From NCBI GenBank assembly GCA_050185195.1, contig JBFWZQ010000007.1:1-64000 (forward strand): DNA of 64,000 bases, in the 5' to 3' direction. Position 1 is the first letter of the stretch. Every line of letters starts with the position of its first letter. The position numbers and the translations under genes are program-made. The stretch is from CADEFQ01 sp050185195 (lineage in GTDB: Bacteria > Pseudomonadota > Gammaproteobacteria > Steroidobacterales > Steroidobacteraceae). The notes under the pieces were generated by a model, which did no database searches, was not told where the DNA came from, and saw nothing but the letters and a program-made list of their open reading frames with translations. This document shows, in pieces, positions 7,705 to 17,227 of the stretch.

Positions 7705-10233
7705 CTAAGGAATAGACCAGGTGACGCCGAGGAGTCCGTAGCGCGGCAGCCAGGTCGAGACCTCGCTGCCGAGGCTCGCCGCATCGCCGGGCACGGCGAT
7801 GCGGTACTCGGTGCAGCAGGCGTTGGCGCGATCGGTCGCGTTGCTGATCTCGACGAAGACCTGCAGCGCACCGACCGGCAGCGCGCGCTGCCAGCTCGCG
7901 CGCGCGTCGAGGGAGAAGTAGTCCGGCCAGGCCCCGGCATTGCGGGGGGCCAGCGATAGCTGCGAGCCACCGCCCGGCGTGGCATCGACCGTGAGCACGT
8001 TGCGGCGCCAGCCGCTGTGCCAGATCGCGTTGCCGGACAGTTGCCACGGCCCCCGCGTCCATGAAACGCCGGTCACCGCGGAATGCCGCTGGTCCCACGT
8101 GCGCAGCGCGCGCGTGTTCCCGAAGCGGTCCGTGACTTCCGACCAGCTGTAGCTGAGCCACGCCGACCAGGTGCGGCGCGGCTCCCAGCGCAGCGTGAGC
8201 TCCGCGCCGTACGCACGCGACGACTGCGGCGCGACCTGCACCCGATCGACTTCGATTTCGGGCAGCAGCGTCACCGGGTCGAGCAGGTTCTCGAAGGCTG
8301 GCCGCACGCGATCCACGCGCTTGTCGAAGACCTCGGCCCGCAGGGACACGTCGTTCGAGAGGCGCTGCTCGAGGGCGCCGACGGTCTGTGTCGCCGCCTG
8401 CACCGCGTGAAAGGCCGGATCGCCGTCGGTCACCTGCAGTTCGTCCGGGCGCTCCGCCTGCGACAGGCGACCCCAGGACAGCCGCGCCGTCGTGCCGGTT
8501 CGCGGCCGGTATTCGAGCCCGAGCCGCGGCGACCACTGCGAATCGCGAAAGGTCGGCCGGTAACGCTGCACATCCTCGCGCACGCCGAGGTCGGCATCGA
8601 GGCGATCAGACAGCGCGATCACGGCGGACGCATAGGCACCGAAGGACTGGCCGCCCGCGTCGAGCAGGAGGTCGCGCTGCACGCCGGCCGGACGGCCGAG
8701 CGCGGCGGCGAGCAGCGGATCGAACCGCGCCTCGGCGCGATACTCGTACGCGGCGTCGTGGTCCATCATCTCCGCGCCCAGCGTGTAGCGGACGCGCCCG
8801 CTGGTAGCGCTGGCCTCGAGCCGCGCGGTCGTGGCATCCATGAAACGCCGGTCGAGCAGCTCGCCCGTGCCGCTGCCGGGCCGCGCGAGCGTGCCGGTGC
8901 GCGCGGTGTGCCGTTCGGTGCGCGATACCACCCCACGCAGCGCCGCGGCATCGCCGATGCGCCAGGTCCCGTGCAGCCAGGCGGTGCCGTCGCGGTAGCG
9001 CGCGTGCGCACGCCCGGTGCCATCCGACAGGTTGGCGCTCAATTCATCGTTCAGCAGCAGCCAGCCGGCGGCGATCTCGCTGCCGTCCCCGAAGCGCCAG
9101 GACAGTCGCGAAAGCAGGTCGAGGAACGCCGGCTGGCCCGAGCGCTCCTCGGCGAGTTTCATGATCCCCTCGATCGTGCTCTTGCGGGCGGCCACCAGCC
9201 ACTCGAGCGGCTGCGAGTCGAGCCGGCCCTGCGAGAGCGCGTGCGCGTAGAGCAGGCTCGCGCCGATCTCGTGGTGATCGGCACCGGTCCAGGCGCGCGG
9301 CGTGATGTCGAGCACGCCCGAGAGGCGCCCACCGTATCGCGCCGGGTGCACGCCGCTCCAGAAATCGAGCTTGCCGATCGTCGCGGGGTCGAGGATGCCG
9401 AGCAGGCCCTGGAAATCCTTGAAGTGGAACGGCTCGAAGAGCGGCACGCCGTCGAAATACACGCCGAGTTCGTCGGTTTGCCCGCCCCGCACATGCGCGC
9501 GCGCGGACAGGCCGTTCGTAGCCGTTCCCGGCAGGAAGCGGGTCACCCGCAGCGCATCCTCGTCGATGCCGGGCAGCGCCGCGAGGTCCTCGCGCGTGAA
9601 TTCGACGGGCGCCAGCCTGGATTGCTGGTCGAAGCGATAGCGGCTCGCGAGCACGCTCACTTCCGCGAGCACGTCGTCGCCGTCGGCGAGTCGCAGCACG
9701 CCGCGCCAGTGCTCGCCGCGATGGATGCGAATGCCGCGCAGGCGCGCAGCCGCGCCTGCCTGGTCAATGCCCTGCGCTTCAAATACGCCGGGCGGCAGCG
9801 CATCGAAGCGCACCTTGCCCGTCGCATCCGCGCGCGCGTGCCGGTCGCCGGGCTGCAGGGTGATGCGTGCACCAGCGGCCGGCGAGCCATCGGCCCGTTC
9901 GACGATCAGCTCGATCGCGGCGTCGCGATCGACGACGCGGCGCACGACGACCCAGGTCCCGGGTTGCACCGGGTCGAGCGCGAGCCCGTGGGGTGCGAGC
10001 AGGCCGCGCGCCGTCTCGAGTGGGGGGCCGGGCGACGGCGCGACGAGCACACGCATGTCGGGAGTGACCAGCGCCGTGCTGTAGACGATGTTGAGGCCCG
10101 ACCGCGCGAGCCGGTCGAGCGCGGCGGCGAGCGACTCGCCGGCATCGGCGGCGTGCAGGAGCCCACCAGCGGAGAGCAACAGCAGCACGCTTCGGGCCCA
10201 GTGGCGCGCGGGTCGCCTCGCCGGTTTTGGCAT
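7705..10233 (-). CDS. TonB-dependent receptor with secretin/TonB N-terminal domain
   Basis: 842 residues. After a signal peptide (ARSVLLLLSAGGLLHAADA) comes a short STN-type domain (about residues 33-98, SLAAALDRLARSGLNIVYST). This domain is the signalling module of FecA-like transducers. A carboxypeptidase-regulatory-like stretch follows (ELIVERADGSPAAGARITLQ), then the plug (DALRVTRFLPGTATNGLSARAHVRGGQ, FDGVPLF) and a 22-strand-type barrel ending in Trp-Ser-Ile-Pro. It is third in an operon, 12 bp after fecR, behind an ECF sigma gene, so it is probably both transporter and surface sensor for its own regulon. The ligand is unknown; iron chelates are usual for this architecture, but other ligands occur. 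Confidence 0.9.
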   Translation of the reverse strand: MPKPARRPARHWARSVLLLLSAGGLLHAADAGESLAAALDRLARSGLNIVYSTALVTPDMRVLVAPSPGPPLETARGLLAPHGLALDPVQPGTWVVVRRVVDRDAAIELIVERADGSPAAGARITLQPGDRHARADATGKVRFDALPPGVFEAQGIDQAGAAARLRGIRIHRGEHWRGVLRLADGDDVLAEVSVLASRYRFDQQSRLAPVEFTREDLAALPGIDEDALRVTRFLPGTATNGLSARAHVRGGQTDELGVYFDGVPLFEPFHFKDFQGLLGILDPATIGKLDFWSGVHPARYGGRLSGVLDITPRAWTGADHHEIGASLLYAHALSQGRLDSQPLEWLVAARKSTIEGIMKLAEERSGQPAFLDLLSRLSWRFGDGSEIAAGWLLLNDELSANLSDGTGRAHARYRDGTAWLHGTWRIGDAAALRGVVSRTERHTARTGTLARPGSGTGELLDRRFMDATTARLEASATSGRVRYTLGAEMMDHDAAYEYRAEARFDPLLAAALGRPAGVQRDLLLDAGGQSFGAYASAVIALSDRLDADLGVREDVQRYRPTFRDSQWSPRLGLEYRPRTGTTARLSWGRLSQAERPDELQVTDGDPAFHAVQAATQTVGALEQRLSNDVSLRAEVFDKRVDRVRPAFENLLDPVTLLPEIEVDRVQVAPQSSRAYGAELTLRWEPRRTWSAWLSYSWSEVTDRFGNTRALRTWDQRHSAVTGVSWTRGPWQLSGNAIWHSGWRRNVLTVDATPGGGSQLSLAPRNAGAWPDYFSLDARASWQRALPVGALQVFVEISNATDRANACCTEYRIAVPGDAASLGSEVSTWLPRYGLLGVTWSIP

Positions 10234-10245
10234 CGGGTGATGCTA

Positions 10246-11220
10246 TCAGTGAAGCGCAGGCCCGATGACGATCGGACCCTGCCTCGGAACGACGGCCCGC
10301 AAGTCGACCGAGGCCACCACGATCGCAAGCGCCGCCGCGGGCGGCAGGCCATCGACGGATCCGTGCAGGATCGCCGCCGCCGCGCGCGCGCGGATCGCGT
10401 CGTCTGCAAACGTGACTTCGCGGCCCGATTCCGCCGCGTACCAGCGCAGGAAGCTGGCGAGCGACTGGCCTTCGATCACGATGGGCGTAGGCAGCCTGTC
10501 GACCCAGGCCCAGGGCGTGTCGCCCTCGAATGCGCGGCGCACGACGGCGCCACCGGCATCGACATGCAAGGCTTCGCCCGCGCCGACGCGCTCGGCCCGG
10601 CTACCCGCATCGAGCCGCACCGTCCCGTCGCGCACGGCGATGTCGAGCCCGCCGCCCCGCGCGTCGACCACGTAGTGCGTCCCCACGTGGCGCACGTCGC
10701 CCGCCGCCGTGTGCACCACATACGGGACCGCCGCACCCGGCGCGACGGCCACGTAGATGCGGCCGCCCGCGAGGTGCAGGTTCTGCGCATCGGTGAGGGT
10801 GACCCGTGTGTTCGCGTCGAGGCGCAGCGAGAGGTCCGGCGAATAGCGCAACAGCGCACCGGAGTCCGCCGCGGTGACGAGCGAGGTGCCGGGCCGGATG
10901 CGCGCTCCGGTGGCGAGCGGCCCGCCGGCGACCGTGACGGTGCCGAACGCGCGATCGGCCGTCGCGACCGGTGAGGCCGGCGATTGCCACCACCACATGC
11001 CCGCGAGCGCAACCGCTGCCACCGACGCGGCCGCCAGCCAGCGCGCGCGCTGCACCGGTCGCGCCTGCGCCGGCTGCGGCAGCGACCGCCGCCACTCGGC
11101 CTGCACGGCATCGAACACGCGCGCACGCGCGGCCGGATCCGGCGAGCCGCGCGGCACCGCGCGCATCAGGCGCTCGAGGCGCGCTTCGTCGATTTCCGTC
11201 CATTCATTTTTTTCAGTCAT
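10246..11220 (-). CDS. FecR-type anti-sigma factor, inner membrane
   Basis: 324 residues. The cytoplasmic N-terminus (1-55) includes DEARLERLMRAVPRGSPDPAARARVFDAVQAEWRRS. One membrane segment follows (RARWLAAASVAAVALAGMWWW, about 58-78), then a periplasmic FecR domain (AFGTVTVAGGPLATGARIRPGTSLVTAADSGALLRY onwards) with the TVTLTDAQNLHLAGGRIYV-like core. The C-terminal part (DRLPTPIVIEGQSLASFLRWYAAESGREVTFAD) resembles the STN-like tail that contacts the receptor. Its ATG overlaps the sigma-factor TGA by 4 bases, so translation is coupled. It should hold the sigma factor inactive until the TonB receptor signals. Confidence 0.88.
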   Translation of the reverse strand: MTEKNEWTEIDEARLERLMRAVPRGSPDPAARARVFDAVQAEWRRSLPQPAQARPVQRARWLAAASVAAVALAGMWWWQSPASPVATADRAFGTVTVAGGPLATGARIRPGTSLVTAADSGALLRYSPDLSLRLDANTRVTLTDAQNLHLAGGRIYVAVAPGAAVPYVVHTAAGDVRHVGTHYVVDARGGGLDIAVRDGTVRLDAGSRAERVGAGEALHVDAGGAVVRRAFEGDTPWAWVDRLPTPIVIEGQSLASFLRWYAAESGREVTFADDAIRARAAAAILHGSVDGLPPAAALAIVVASVDLRAVVPRQGPIVIGPALH

Positions 11221-11813
11221 GGCAGGAACTCATGCCAGTCGCGCCCGCGCGCCTCGAGCGCCGATCGCAGGGCGATGCGCGCACGCGCGAGCGCCGATTG
11301 CGTCGCCTCGAAGGTCGAGCCCAGTTCGTCCGCGATCTGCTGCACGCTCCAGTCCTCGAGATACTTCCACTCCAGCATGTCGCCGTAGCGCCCGGGGAGT
11401 CCGTCGAGCACGCGGCGCAGCTCCAGGGCGGCATCGCGGTCGTGCGCGCTGTCCTCGGGTGCAGGCAGCCCGGTGGCCACGGCCATCGCGCGGCGCCGGG
11501 CCGGCTCGCTGGCATCGAAACTCTCCTCGAATCCACCGCGCCGCCGCTCGACCTCGCCGATGTCAGCCAGCTCGTTGCGGCAGATCTGCGCGAGCCACGT
11601 GAACAGCGCCGCTTCCCCCCGATACTGCGACAGCGCACGCACCGCGCGGCACAGCGCGCGCTGCGCCGCCTCTTCCGCAAGGTCGGCACGCCCCGCCGTG
11701 CGCGCGAGCGCAAAGCGGTAGAGGCGGTCGAAATACCCGTCGAAGAAACTTCGAAACGCATGTTCGTCGCCAGCCAGCAGGCGCGCCACGAGGGCGCGAT
11801 CGTCCGATCGCAT
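11217..11813 (-). CDS. ECF RNA polymerase sigma factor, FecI-like
   Basis: 198 residues from ATG 11811-11813 (a TTG lies two codons upstream). Region 2 is at about residues 10-85 (HAFRSFFDGYFDRLYRFALART, FTWLAQICRNELAD). Region 4 is at about 130-180 (LRRVLDGLPGRYGDMLEWKYLEDWSVQQIADELGSTFEATQSALARARIALR), with the usual helix-turn-helix. It heads the sigma/FecR/TonB receptor operon and probably drives that operon, or the receptor gene, upon signalling. A perfect 21-bp dyad (11844-11864) lies about 30 bp upstream of this start. Confidence 0.9.
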   Translation of the reverse strand: MRSDDRALVARLLAGDEHAFRSFFDGYFDRLYRFALARTAGRADLAEEAAQRALCRAVRALSQYRGEAALFTWLAQICRNELADIGEVERRRGGFEESFDASEPARRRAMAVATGLPAPEDSAHDRDAALELRRVLDGLPGRYGDMLEWKYLEDWSVQQIADELGSTFEATQSALARARIALRSALEARGRDWHEFLP

Positions 11814-11843
11814 CCGCAAGAGGTTAGACAGGCCCGGTGGCGA

Positions 11844-11864
11844 ATATCAATCGGCGATTGATAT
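11844..11864. promoter_or_regulatory. Perfect 21-bp dyad in divergent promoter
   Basis: Arms ATATCAATC and GATTGATAT are separated by GGC. The dyad lies in the 79-bp gap between the ECF sigma gene (minus) and the Omp85 gene (plus). Its AT-rich arms stand out from the surroundings. It is a plausible operator for a dimeric regulator controlling one or both genes; the regulator is not identifiable. Confidence 0.5.
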
Positions 11865-11892
11865 GGCGCCCGGCGACCGTCCAACGGGGTGC

Positions 11893-13509
11893 ATGCGTAG
11901 CGCCTTCCCCCTGCTCGTCCTGCTGTCGCTGCCGGCCTTCGCGCCGCCCGCCCGGGCGGATGCGCTGCCGACGGACGCCGAGCTCGAACGGGACGGCGCG
12001 CGCATCGGCCGGATCGCGATCGAGAACGAGGGGATTTTCGACGAAAGCGACCCACGCGAGGACGGGCCGCTCTATCGCACCGCCAACCGGCTGCACGTCA
12101 CGACGCGCGCCTCGACCATCCGCGCGCAACTCCTGTTCGCGAGCGGCGATCGTTATTCGCGCCGTGTGCTGGACGAATCGGAGCGCGCGCTGCGTGCCCA
12201 GCGCTACCTGCGTGAGCCGCGGATCCGGCCGGTCGCGTGGCACGACGGCGTCGTCGACGTCAGCGTGCGATCGGCCGATGTCTGGACCACCAACCCCGGC
12301 CTCTCGCTGTCCCGTTCAGGGGGCACCAACGCCCTCGGCTTCGAGCTCGAGGAACTGAACCTGTTCGGCCGCGGCAAGCAGTTGTCCGCCGACTACCGCG
12401 ACGACGTCGATCGCACGTCGCTGGGCCTTGCCTGGCACGACCCGGCGGTCTGGGGCACGCGCTGGACGAGCGACGCTGCCTTCACCGACAGCGACGATGG
12501 CAGCGGCTGGTCGCTCGGGCTCGAGCGCCCCTTCTATGCACTCGACGCGCGCTGGAGCGCGGGCCTCACCGCGCAGTCCCTCTCGCAGGTGGAAAGTCGC
12601 TACGCGCTCGGCACGCGCATCGATGCCTGGCGCGCCGACCGGCAGGCGTTCGGGATCGAGCGCGGCTGGTCCCCGGGCCTGCACAACGACTGGGCGCGCC
12701 GCTGGACCGCGGGATTTCGCTACGAACGCGCCCGCTTCCGGCCGGCGGATGCCGCGCTCGTGGGACCGCTGCCGGAAGATCGCACGCTCGCCTATCCCTA
12801 CCTGCGGCTCGAGCTGCTGCAGGACGACTTCGCCACGACGCGCAACCTCGACCAGATCGGCCGCACCGAGGACCTGCGATTCGGCGCCCGGCTCGGCGCC
12901 GAGGTCGGCTGGTCGCAATCCGCCTTCGGCGCCAGCCGCGACGGGCTCGTGGCGGCGCTCGGCGCCAGCCGCGGCTTTCGCCTGCCGCACGACCAGAGCC
13001 TCTTCGTCGCCGGGCACTGGGACGCACGCCTCGAAGCGGATGGGCTGCGCGACTCGCTGCTGTCCGCGAGCGCGCGTTACTTCTGGCGCGCGAGCGACCG
13101 GACGGTGATCTATGTCGGACTTGCGGCCGACGCGGGGCGCGCGCTCGATCTCGACCACGAACTGACGCTCGGCGGCGACGCCGGCCTGCGCGGCTATCCG
13201 CTGCGCTACCAGGCTGGCTCCTCGCGCGCGCTGCTGACGCTCGAAGGACGCTACTTCACCGACTGGTACCCGTTGCGCCTCGCGCGCGTGGGGGCGGCGA
13301 TCTTCGCCGACGTCGGCCGCAGCTGGGGCGCCAGCGCGCTGGCCGTGCCGGAACTCGGCACGCTGCGCGATGTCGGAATCGGCCTGCGGTTCGGCAATAC
13401 CCGCTCGGCGCTCGCCAACGTTCTCCACGTCGACCTCGCCTTTCCGCTCGATGGCGACCCCTCCATCAAGTCGATGCAGTTCCTCCTGAAGACACACAAG
13501 AGTTTCTGA
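11893..13509 (+). CDS. Omp85-family outer membrane barrel with POTRA-like domain
   Basis: 538 residues from ATG 11893, which yields a signal peptide (MRSAFPLLVLLSLPAFAPPARA). A single POTRA-like domain is seen at about residues 35-125 (RIGRIAIENEGIFDE, LLFASGDRYSRRVLDESERALRAQRYL, VDVSVRSADVW). The rest is beta-barrel, with LGGDAGLRGYPLRY matching the conserved L6 (V/I/L)RG(F/Y) motif of BamA, TamA and FhaC. The last strand ends in Phe (LLKTHKSF), as in outer membrane barrels. One POTRA and this length suggest a specialised translocase or insertase rather than BamA. The LTA-synthase-like gene begins 2 bp downstream, so the two are probably cotranscribed and may act in one envelope process. 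Confidence 0.82.
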   Translation: MRSAFPLLVLLSLPAFAPPARADALPTDAELERDGARIGRIAIENEGIFDESDPREDGPLYRTANRLHVTTRASTIRAQLLFASGDRYSRRVLDESERALRAQRYLREPRIRPVAWHDGVVDVSVRSADVWTTNPGLSLSRSGGTNALGFELEELNLFGRGKQLSADYRDDVDRTSLGLAWHDPAVWGTRWTSDAAFTDSDDGSGWSLGLERPFYALDARWSAGLTAQSLSQVESRYALGTRIDAWRADRQAFGIERGWSPGLHNDWARRWTAGFRYERARFRPADAALVGPLPEDRTLAYPYLRLELLQDDFATTRNLDQIGRTEDLRFGARLGAEVGWSQSAFGASRDGLVAALGASRGFRLPHDQSLFVAGHWDARLEADGLRDSLLSASARYFWRASDRTVIYVGLAADAGRALDLDHELTLGGDAGLRGYPLRYQAGSSRALLTLEGRYFTDWYPLRLARVGAAIFADVGRSWGASALAVPELGTLRDVGIGLRFGNTRSALANVLHVDLAFPLDGDPSIKSMQFLLKTHKSF

Positions 13510-13511
13510 CC

Positions 13512-15464
13512 ATGTGGCAATCCGGCTGGCCGCGCTTTCGACCCTTGCTCACCCTTCTCGCCTGGTACCTCGTCGCGGGACTGCTGCTGCGCACCGCGCT
13601 GTGGGGGTCGTTCGGCATCGGCGCCGGCGTGACGGACGTGGGCTTCCTCGGCACACTCGTCGCGGGCGTCGCCGCGGATGCCGTGCAGGCGCTGTACCTG
13701 TTCGCGCCGTTCGCCGTGGCCGCGTGGCTGCTGGCCGATCGTGTGTATCGCTCGGCGCCGATGCGCATCACCGTGCTCGTATCGAGCGGACTCGTGTTCT
13801 TCGGCCTCACGTTCCTGGCGGCGGTCGAGTATTTCTTCTTCCAGGAGTTCGACGCGCGGTTCAACCTCGTATCAGTCGACTACCTGCTCTATCCGACCGA
13901 GGTGGTCGGCGACATCTGGAGCGCGTATCCCGTCGTCACGGTCGCGGCCCTGGCGGCCGTGCTGTCGGTGGCGACCGTGGTCGTCCTGCGCCGCCCGCTG
14001 CTGGCGGGCACGCATGCGTCCACCACGCTGCGCGGCCGCTCCGCGGTGTTCGCCGCCTATGCGCTGCTGCTCGGCATTGCGATCGCGGGCGTCGACAAGG
14101 ACAGCTTCGACTACTCGGCGAACCGGGTCGCGAACGAGATCGCCGCCAACGGCGCGGGCAGCTTCTTCAATGCGCTGCGCACCAGCGAGATCGACTACCA
14201 CGCCTACTATGCGACGCGCGCGCCCGAGGCCAACCTGCACACGCTACGTGCCGCGCTCGGGCAGGGCGACGGGCACTTCCTCGACGCGGGCCTCGACCGT
14301 GCATTCCCGGCGCGCAGCGACGGCCTCGGCCGGCTGAATGTGGTCGTGGTGGTGAGCGAATCCTTCGGCGCGGAGTTCAGCCGCGCCTACGGCGGCGATC
14401 GCGACTGGACGCCGTTCTTCGATGCGTACTCGAAGCAGGGCCTGATGTTCACCAACATGTACGCCTCGGGCACGCGCACCGTGCGCGGCCTCGAGGCGAT
14501 CTCGGCGTCCTTTCCGCCGATCCCCTCCACCTCCATCCTGCATCGCCCCGGCAACGCGGGCATCGCGACCTGGGGCAGCGTGATGCGCGGGCTCGGCTAC
14601 AGCACCAGCTTTTTCTACGGCGGCTACGGCCAGTTCGACGACATGAATGCCTTCTTCGCCGGCAACGGCTTCGAGGTGGCCGACCGGCGTGCGATCGACG
14701 GGCCGGTGCGCTTCGAGAACATCTGGGGTGTCGCCGACGAGGACCTCTACGACCTCGCGCTGCGCCGCTTCGACACGCTGGCATCGGACGGCAAGCCGTT
14801 CTTCGCGATCGTCATGAACACCTCGAACCACAAACCCTTCACCTTCCGCGAAGGCATCCCGGGCGTGAAGGCCGAGGGCGGCGGCCGCGAGTCGGGCGTG
14901 CGCTACGCCGACTACGCGCAGGCCTACCTGCTGCGCGAGGCGGCGAAACACCGCTGGTTCGACGACACGCTGTTCGTGATCGTCGCCGACCACGGGGCGC
15001 GCGTGTACGGCCGCGAAGACATTCCGCTCAAGACCTACCGCATCCCGATGCTGTTCTACTCGCCGAAGCACATCGCGCCCGGGCAGGTTGCGACGCTCAC
15101 CACGCAGATCGACGTCGCGCCGACGGTGCTCGGGCTGCTGGGCCTGCCCTACAGCGCGCCGTTCTTTGGCCAGGACGTGCGCCATACCCCCGCGAAGGAC
15201 CGCGTCGCGTTCTTCAGCCACAACCACGACGTCGCCCTCTATCGTGACGGCGAACTCGCGATCCTCGGCCTGCGCAAGTCGGTGAAGAACCTGCGCTATG
15301 ACGCGGCAACGAACACCTACGACCCCGCGCCTGCCGACCCGGCGCTCGACTCACTCGCCGTGGCGTACTACCAGACCGCCTACGAAATGTTTCGGCGCCA
15401 CGACTACGTGCCGACGCCAGCCGGCCTGGCGCGCACGCACGTCGCGAAACTCGGCTCGCCGTGA
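13512..15464 (+). CDS. LTA-synthase-type membrane sulfatase-fold transferase
   Basis: 650 residues. Four or five N-terminal membrane segments (about 10-210) are followed by a periplasmic alkaline-phosphatase/sulfatase domain. Motifs are LNVVVVVSESFGAEF (first metal-binding segment), MYASGTRTVRGLEAIS with the conserved nucleophile Thr, VMNTSNHKPF, and FVIVADHGARVYG with the Asp-His pair. The family transfers phosphoglycerol or related groups from phospholipid to an acceptor, as with OpgB on periplasmic glucans or LtaS on teichoic acid. In a Gram-negative cell a periplasmic glycan is the likely acceptor. The ATG is 2 bp after the Omp85 stop; its own stop is 1 bp from the convergent SDR stop. 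Confidence 0.88.
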   Translation: MWQSGWPRFRPLLTLLAWYLVAGLLLRTALWGSFGIGAGVTDVGFLGTLVAGVAADAVQALYLFAPFAVAAWLLADRVYRSAPMRITVLVSSGLVFFGLTFLAAVEYFFFQEFDARFNLVSVDYLLYPTEVVGDIWSAYPVVTVAALAAVLSVATVVVLRRPLLAGTHASTTLRGRSAVFAAYALLLGIAIAGVDKDSFDYSANRVANEIAANGAGSFFNALRTSEIDYHAYYATRAPEANLHTLRAALGQGDGHFLDAGLDRAFPARSDGLGRLNVVVVVSESFGAEFSRAYGGDRDWTPFFDAYSKQGLMFTNMYASGTRTVRGLEAISASFPPIPSTSILHRPGNAGIATWGSVMRGLGYSTSFFYGGYGQFDDMNAFFAGNGFEVADRRAIDGPVRFENIWGVADEDLYDLALRRFDTLASDGKPFFAIVMNTSNHKPFTFREGIPGVKAEGGGRESGVRYADYAQAYLLREAAKHRWFDDTLFVIVADHGARVYGREDIPLKTYRIPMLFYSPKHIAPGQVATLTTQIDVAPTVLGLLGLPYSAPFFGQDVRHTPAKDRVAFFSHNHDVALYRDGELAILGLRKSVKNLRYDAATNTYDPAPADPALDSLAVAYYQTAYEMFRRHDYVPTPAGLARTHVAKLGSP

Positions 15465-15465
15465 A

Positions 15466-16188
<723 letters not shown>

Positions 16189-16222
16189 GAAACGCACCGC
16201 TTTCGATTATGATCGCGCGCCC

Positions 16223-17227
16223 ATGATGCAGCCTTACCGCAAGATCGTCATCCAGCGCCTGACGGGCGAGATCCGCAGCTCCATCGGCATCGTCGAGGCC
16301 CCGTGGCGGGACCCGGGCCCCGGTGAAATCGCCGTGCGCAACCGCTACGCCGGCGTGAACGGGATTTTCGACCAGAACCTGTGCCGCAACACGGTGCGTT
16401 ACGTCGATGTCGTGCCGCCGTACGACATGGGCGTCGAGGCGATCGGCGAGGTCGTCGCGATCGGCGAGCGCGTCGACGGCTATCGCATCGGCGATGCCGT
16501 CGCGACCGTGAAACTCGGCTGCGCCTATCGCGATTACCAGGTCATCGACGTGCGCAAGGCGACCCGCGTGCGCGAGGCATCCCCCGAGATCCTGGCGTTG
16601 ATCGCCTCCGGCGTCTCGGCCATGGTGGCGCTCGAGCGCATCGCCGACATGAAAAGCGGCGAGACCGTCGCGGTGTCGGCCGCCGCGGGCGGCCTCGGGC
16701 AGTTCGTCATGCAGCTCGCGAAACGCGCCGGCAACCACGTGATCGCGCTCACGGGCTCCGACCACAAGGCGGCCCTGCTGCGCGAACTGGGGGCGGACCG
16801 CGTCGTGAACTACCGCAGCGAGTCGCTGCGCGAGGTGCTGGCGAGCGAGTATCCGCGCGGGCTCGACATCGCCTACGACTCGGTCGGCGGCGACATTTTC
16901 GATGCCTTCCTCGACCATCTCGCGATGTACGGCCGGTTGATCGTGAGCGGCCACACTTCCGATTTCGACAAGCCGGTCGAGGACGTGCCCCATCCGCGCG
17001 CCTACCACAAGCTCTACTGGAAGTCGGCCTCGATCCGCGCGTTCCAGAATCCGGCGTTCCCGCAGTATTTCGCCGATGCCGCGCAGCGCATCCTCGATCT
17101 TTACTACCGCGGCGAGTTGCGCGTGCTCGTCGACCCGACGCCCTTCGTGGGGCTCGAGGCCGCGGCGGACGCCGTCGAGTACCAGCTCGCGGGCCGCAAT
17201 GCCGGCAAGGTCGTGCTGAAACTCTGA
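16223..17227 (+). CDS. MDR-family quinone oxidoreductase-like protein
   Basis: 334 residues. The N-terminal GroES-like domain (EAPWRDPGPGEIAVRNRYAGVNGIFDQNL, MGVEAIGEVVAIGERV) is followed by a Rossmann domain with VAVSAAAGGLGQFVMQLAKRAG and a typical quinone-oxidoreductase ending (FVGLEAAADAVEYQLAGRNAGKVVLKL). The zinc-binding cysteines of classical alcohol dehydrogenases are absent, as in the QOR and prostaglandin-reductase-like (ZADH2) branches. It most likely reduces an enone or quinone with NADPH. The last 124 bp are overlapped on the other strand by the C-terminal codons of the PAP2 gene. Confidence 0.88.
   Translation: MMQPYRKIVIQRLTGEIRSSIGIVEAPWRDPGPGEIAVRNRYAGVNGIFDQNLCRNTVRYVDVVPPYDMGVEAIGEVVAIGERVDGYRIGDAVATVKLGCAYRDYQVIDVRKATRVREASPEILALIASGVSAMVALERIADMKSGETVAVSAAAGGLGQFVMQLAKRAGNHVIALTGSDHKAALLRELGADRVVNYRSESLREVLASEYPRGLDIAYDSVGGDIFDAFLDHLAMYGRLIVSGHTSDFDKPVEDVPHPRAYHKLYWKSASIRAFQNPAFPQYFADAAQRILDLYYRGELRVLVDPTPFVGLEAAADAVEYQLAGRNAGKVVLKL

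Noticed and set aside
8083..10974. Plus-strand open frame of 963 codons
   Set aside because: Antisense shadow of the TonB receptor and FecR genes, whose motifs are unambiguous on the other strand.
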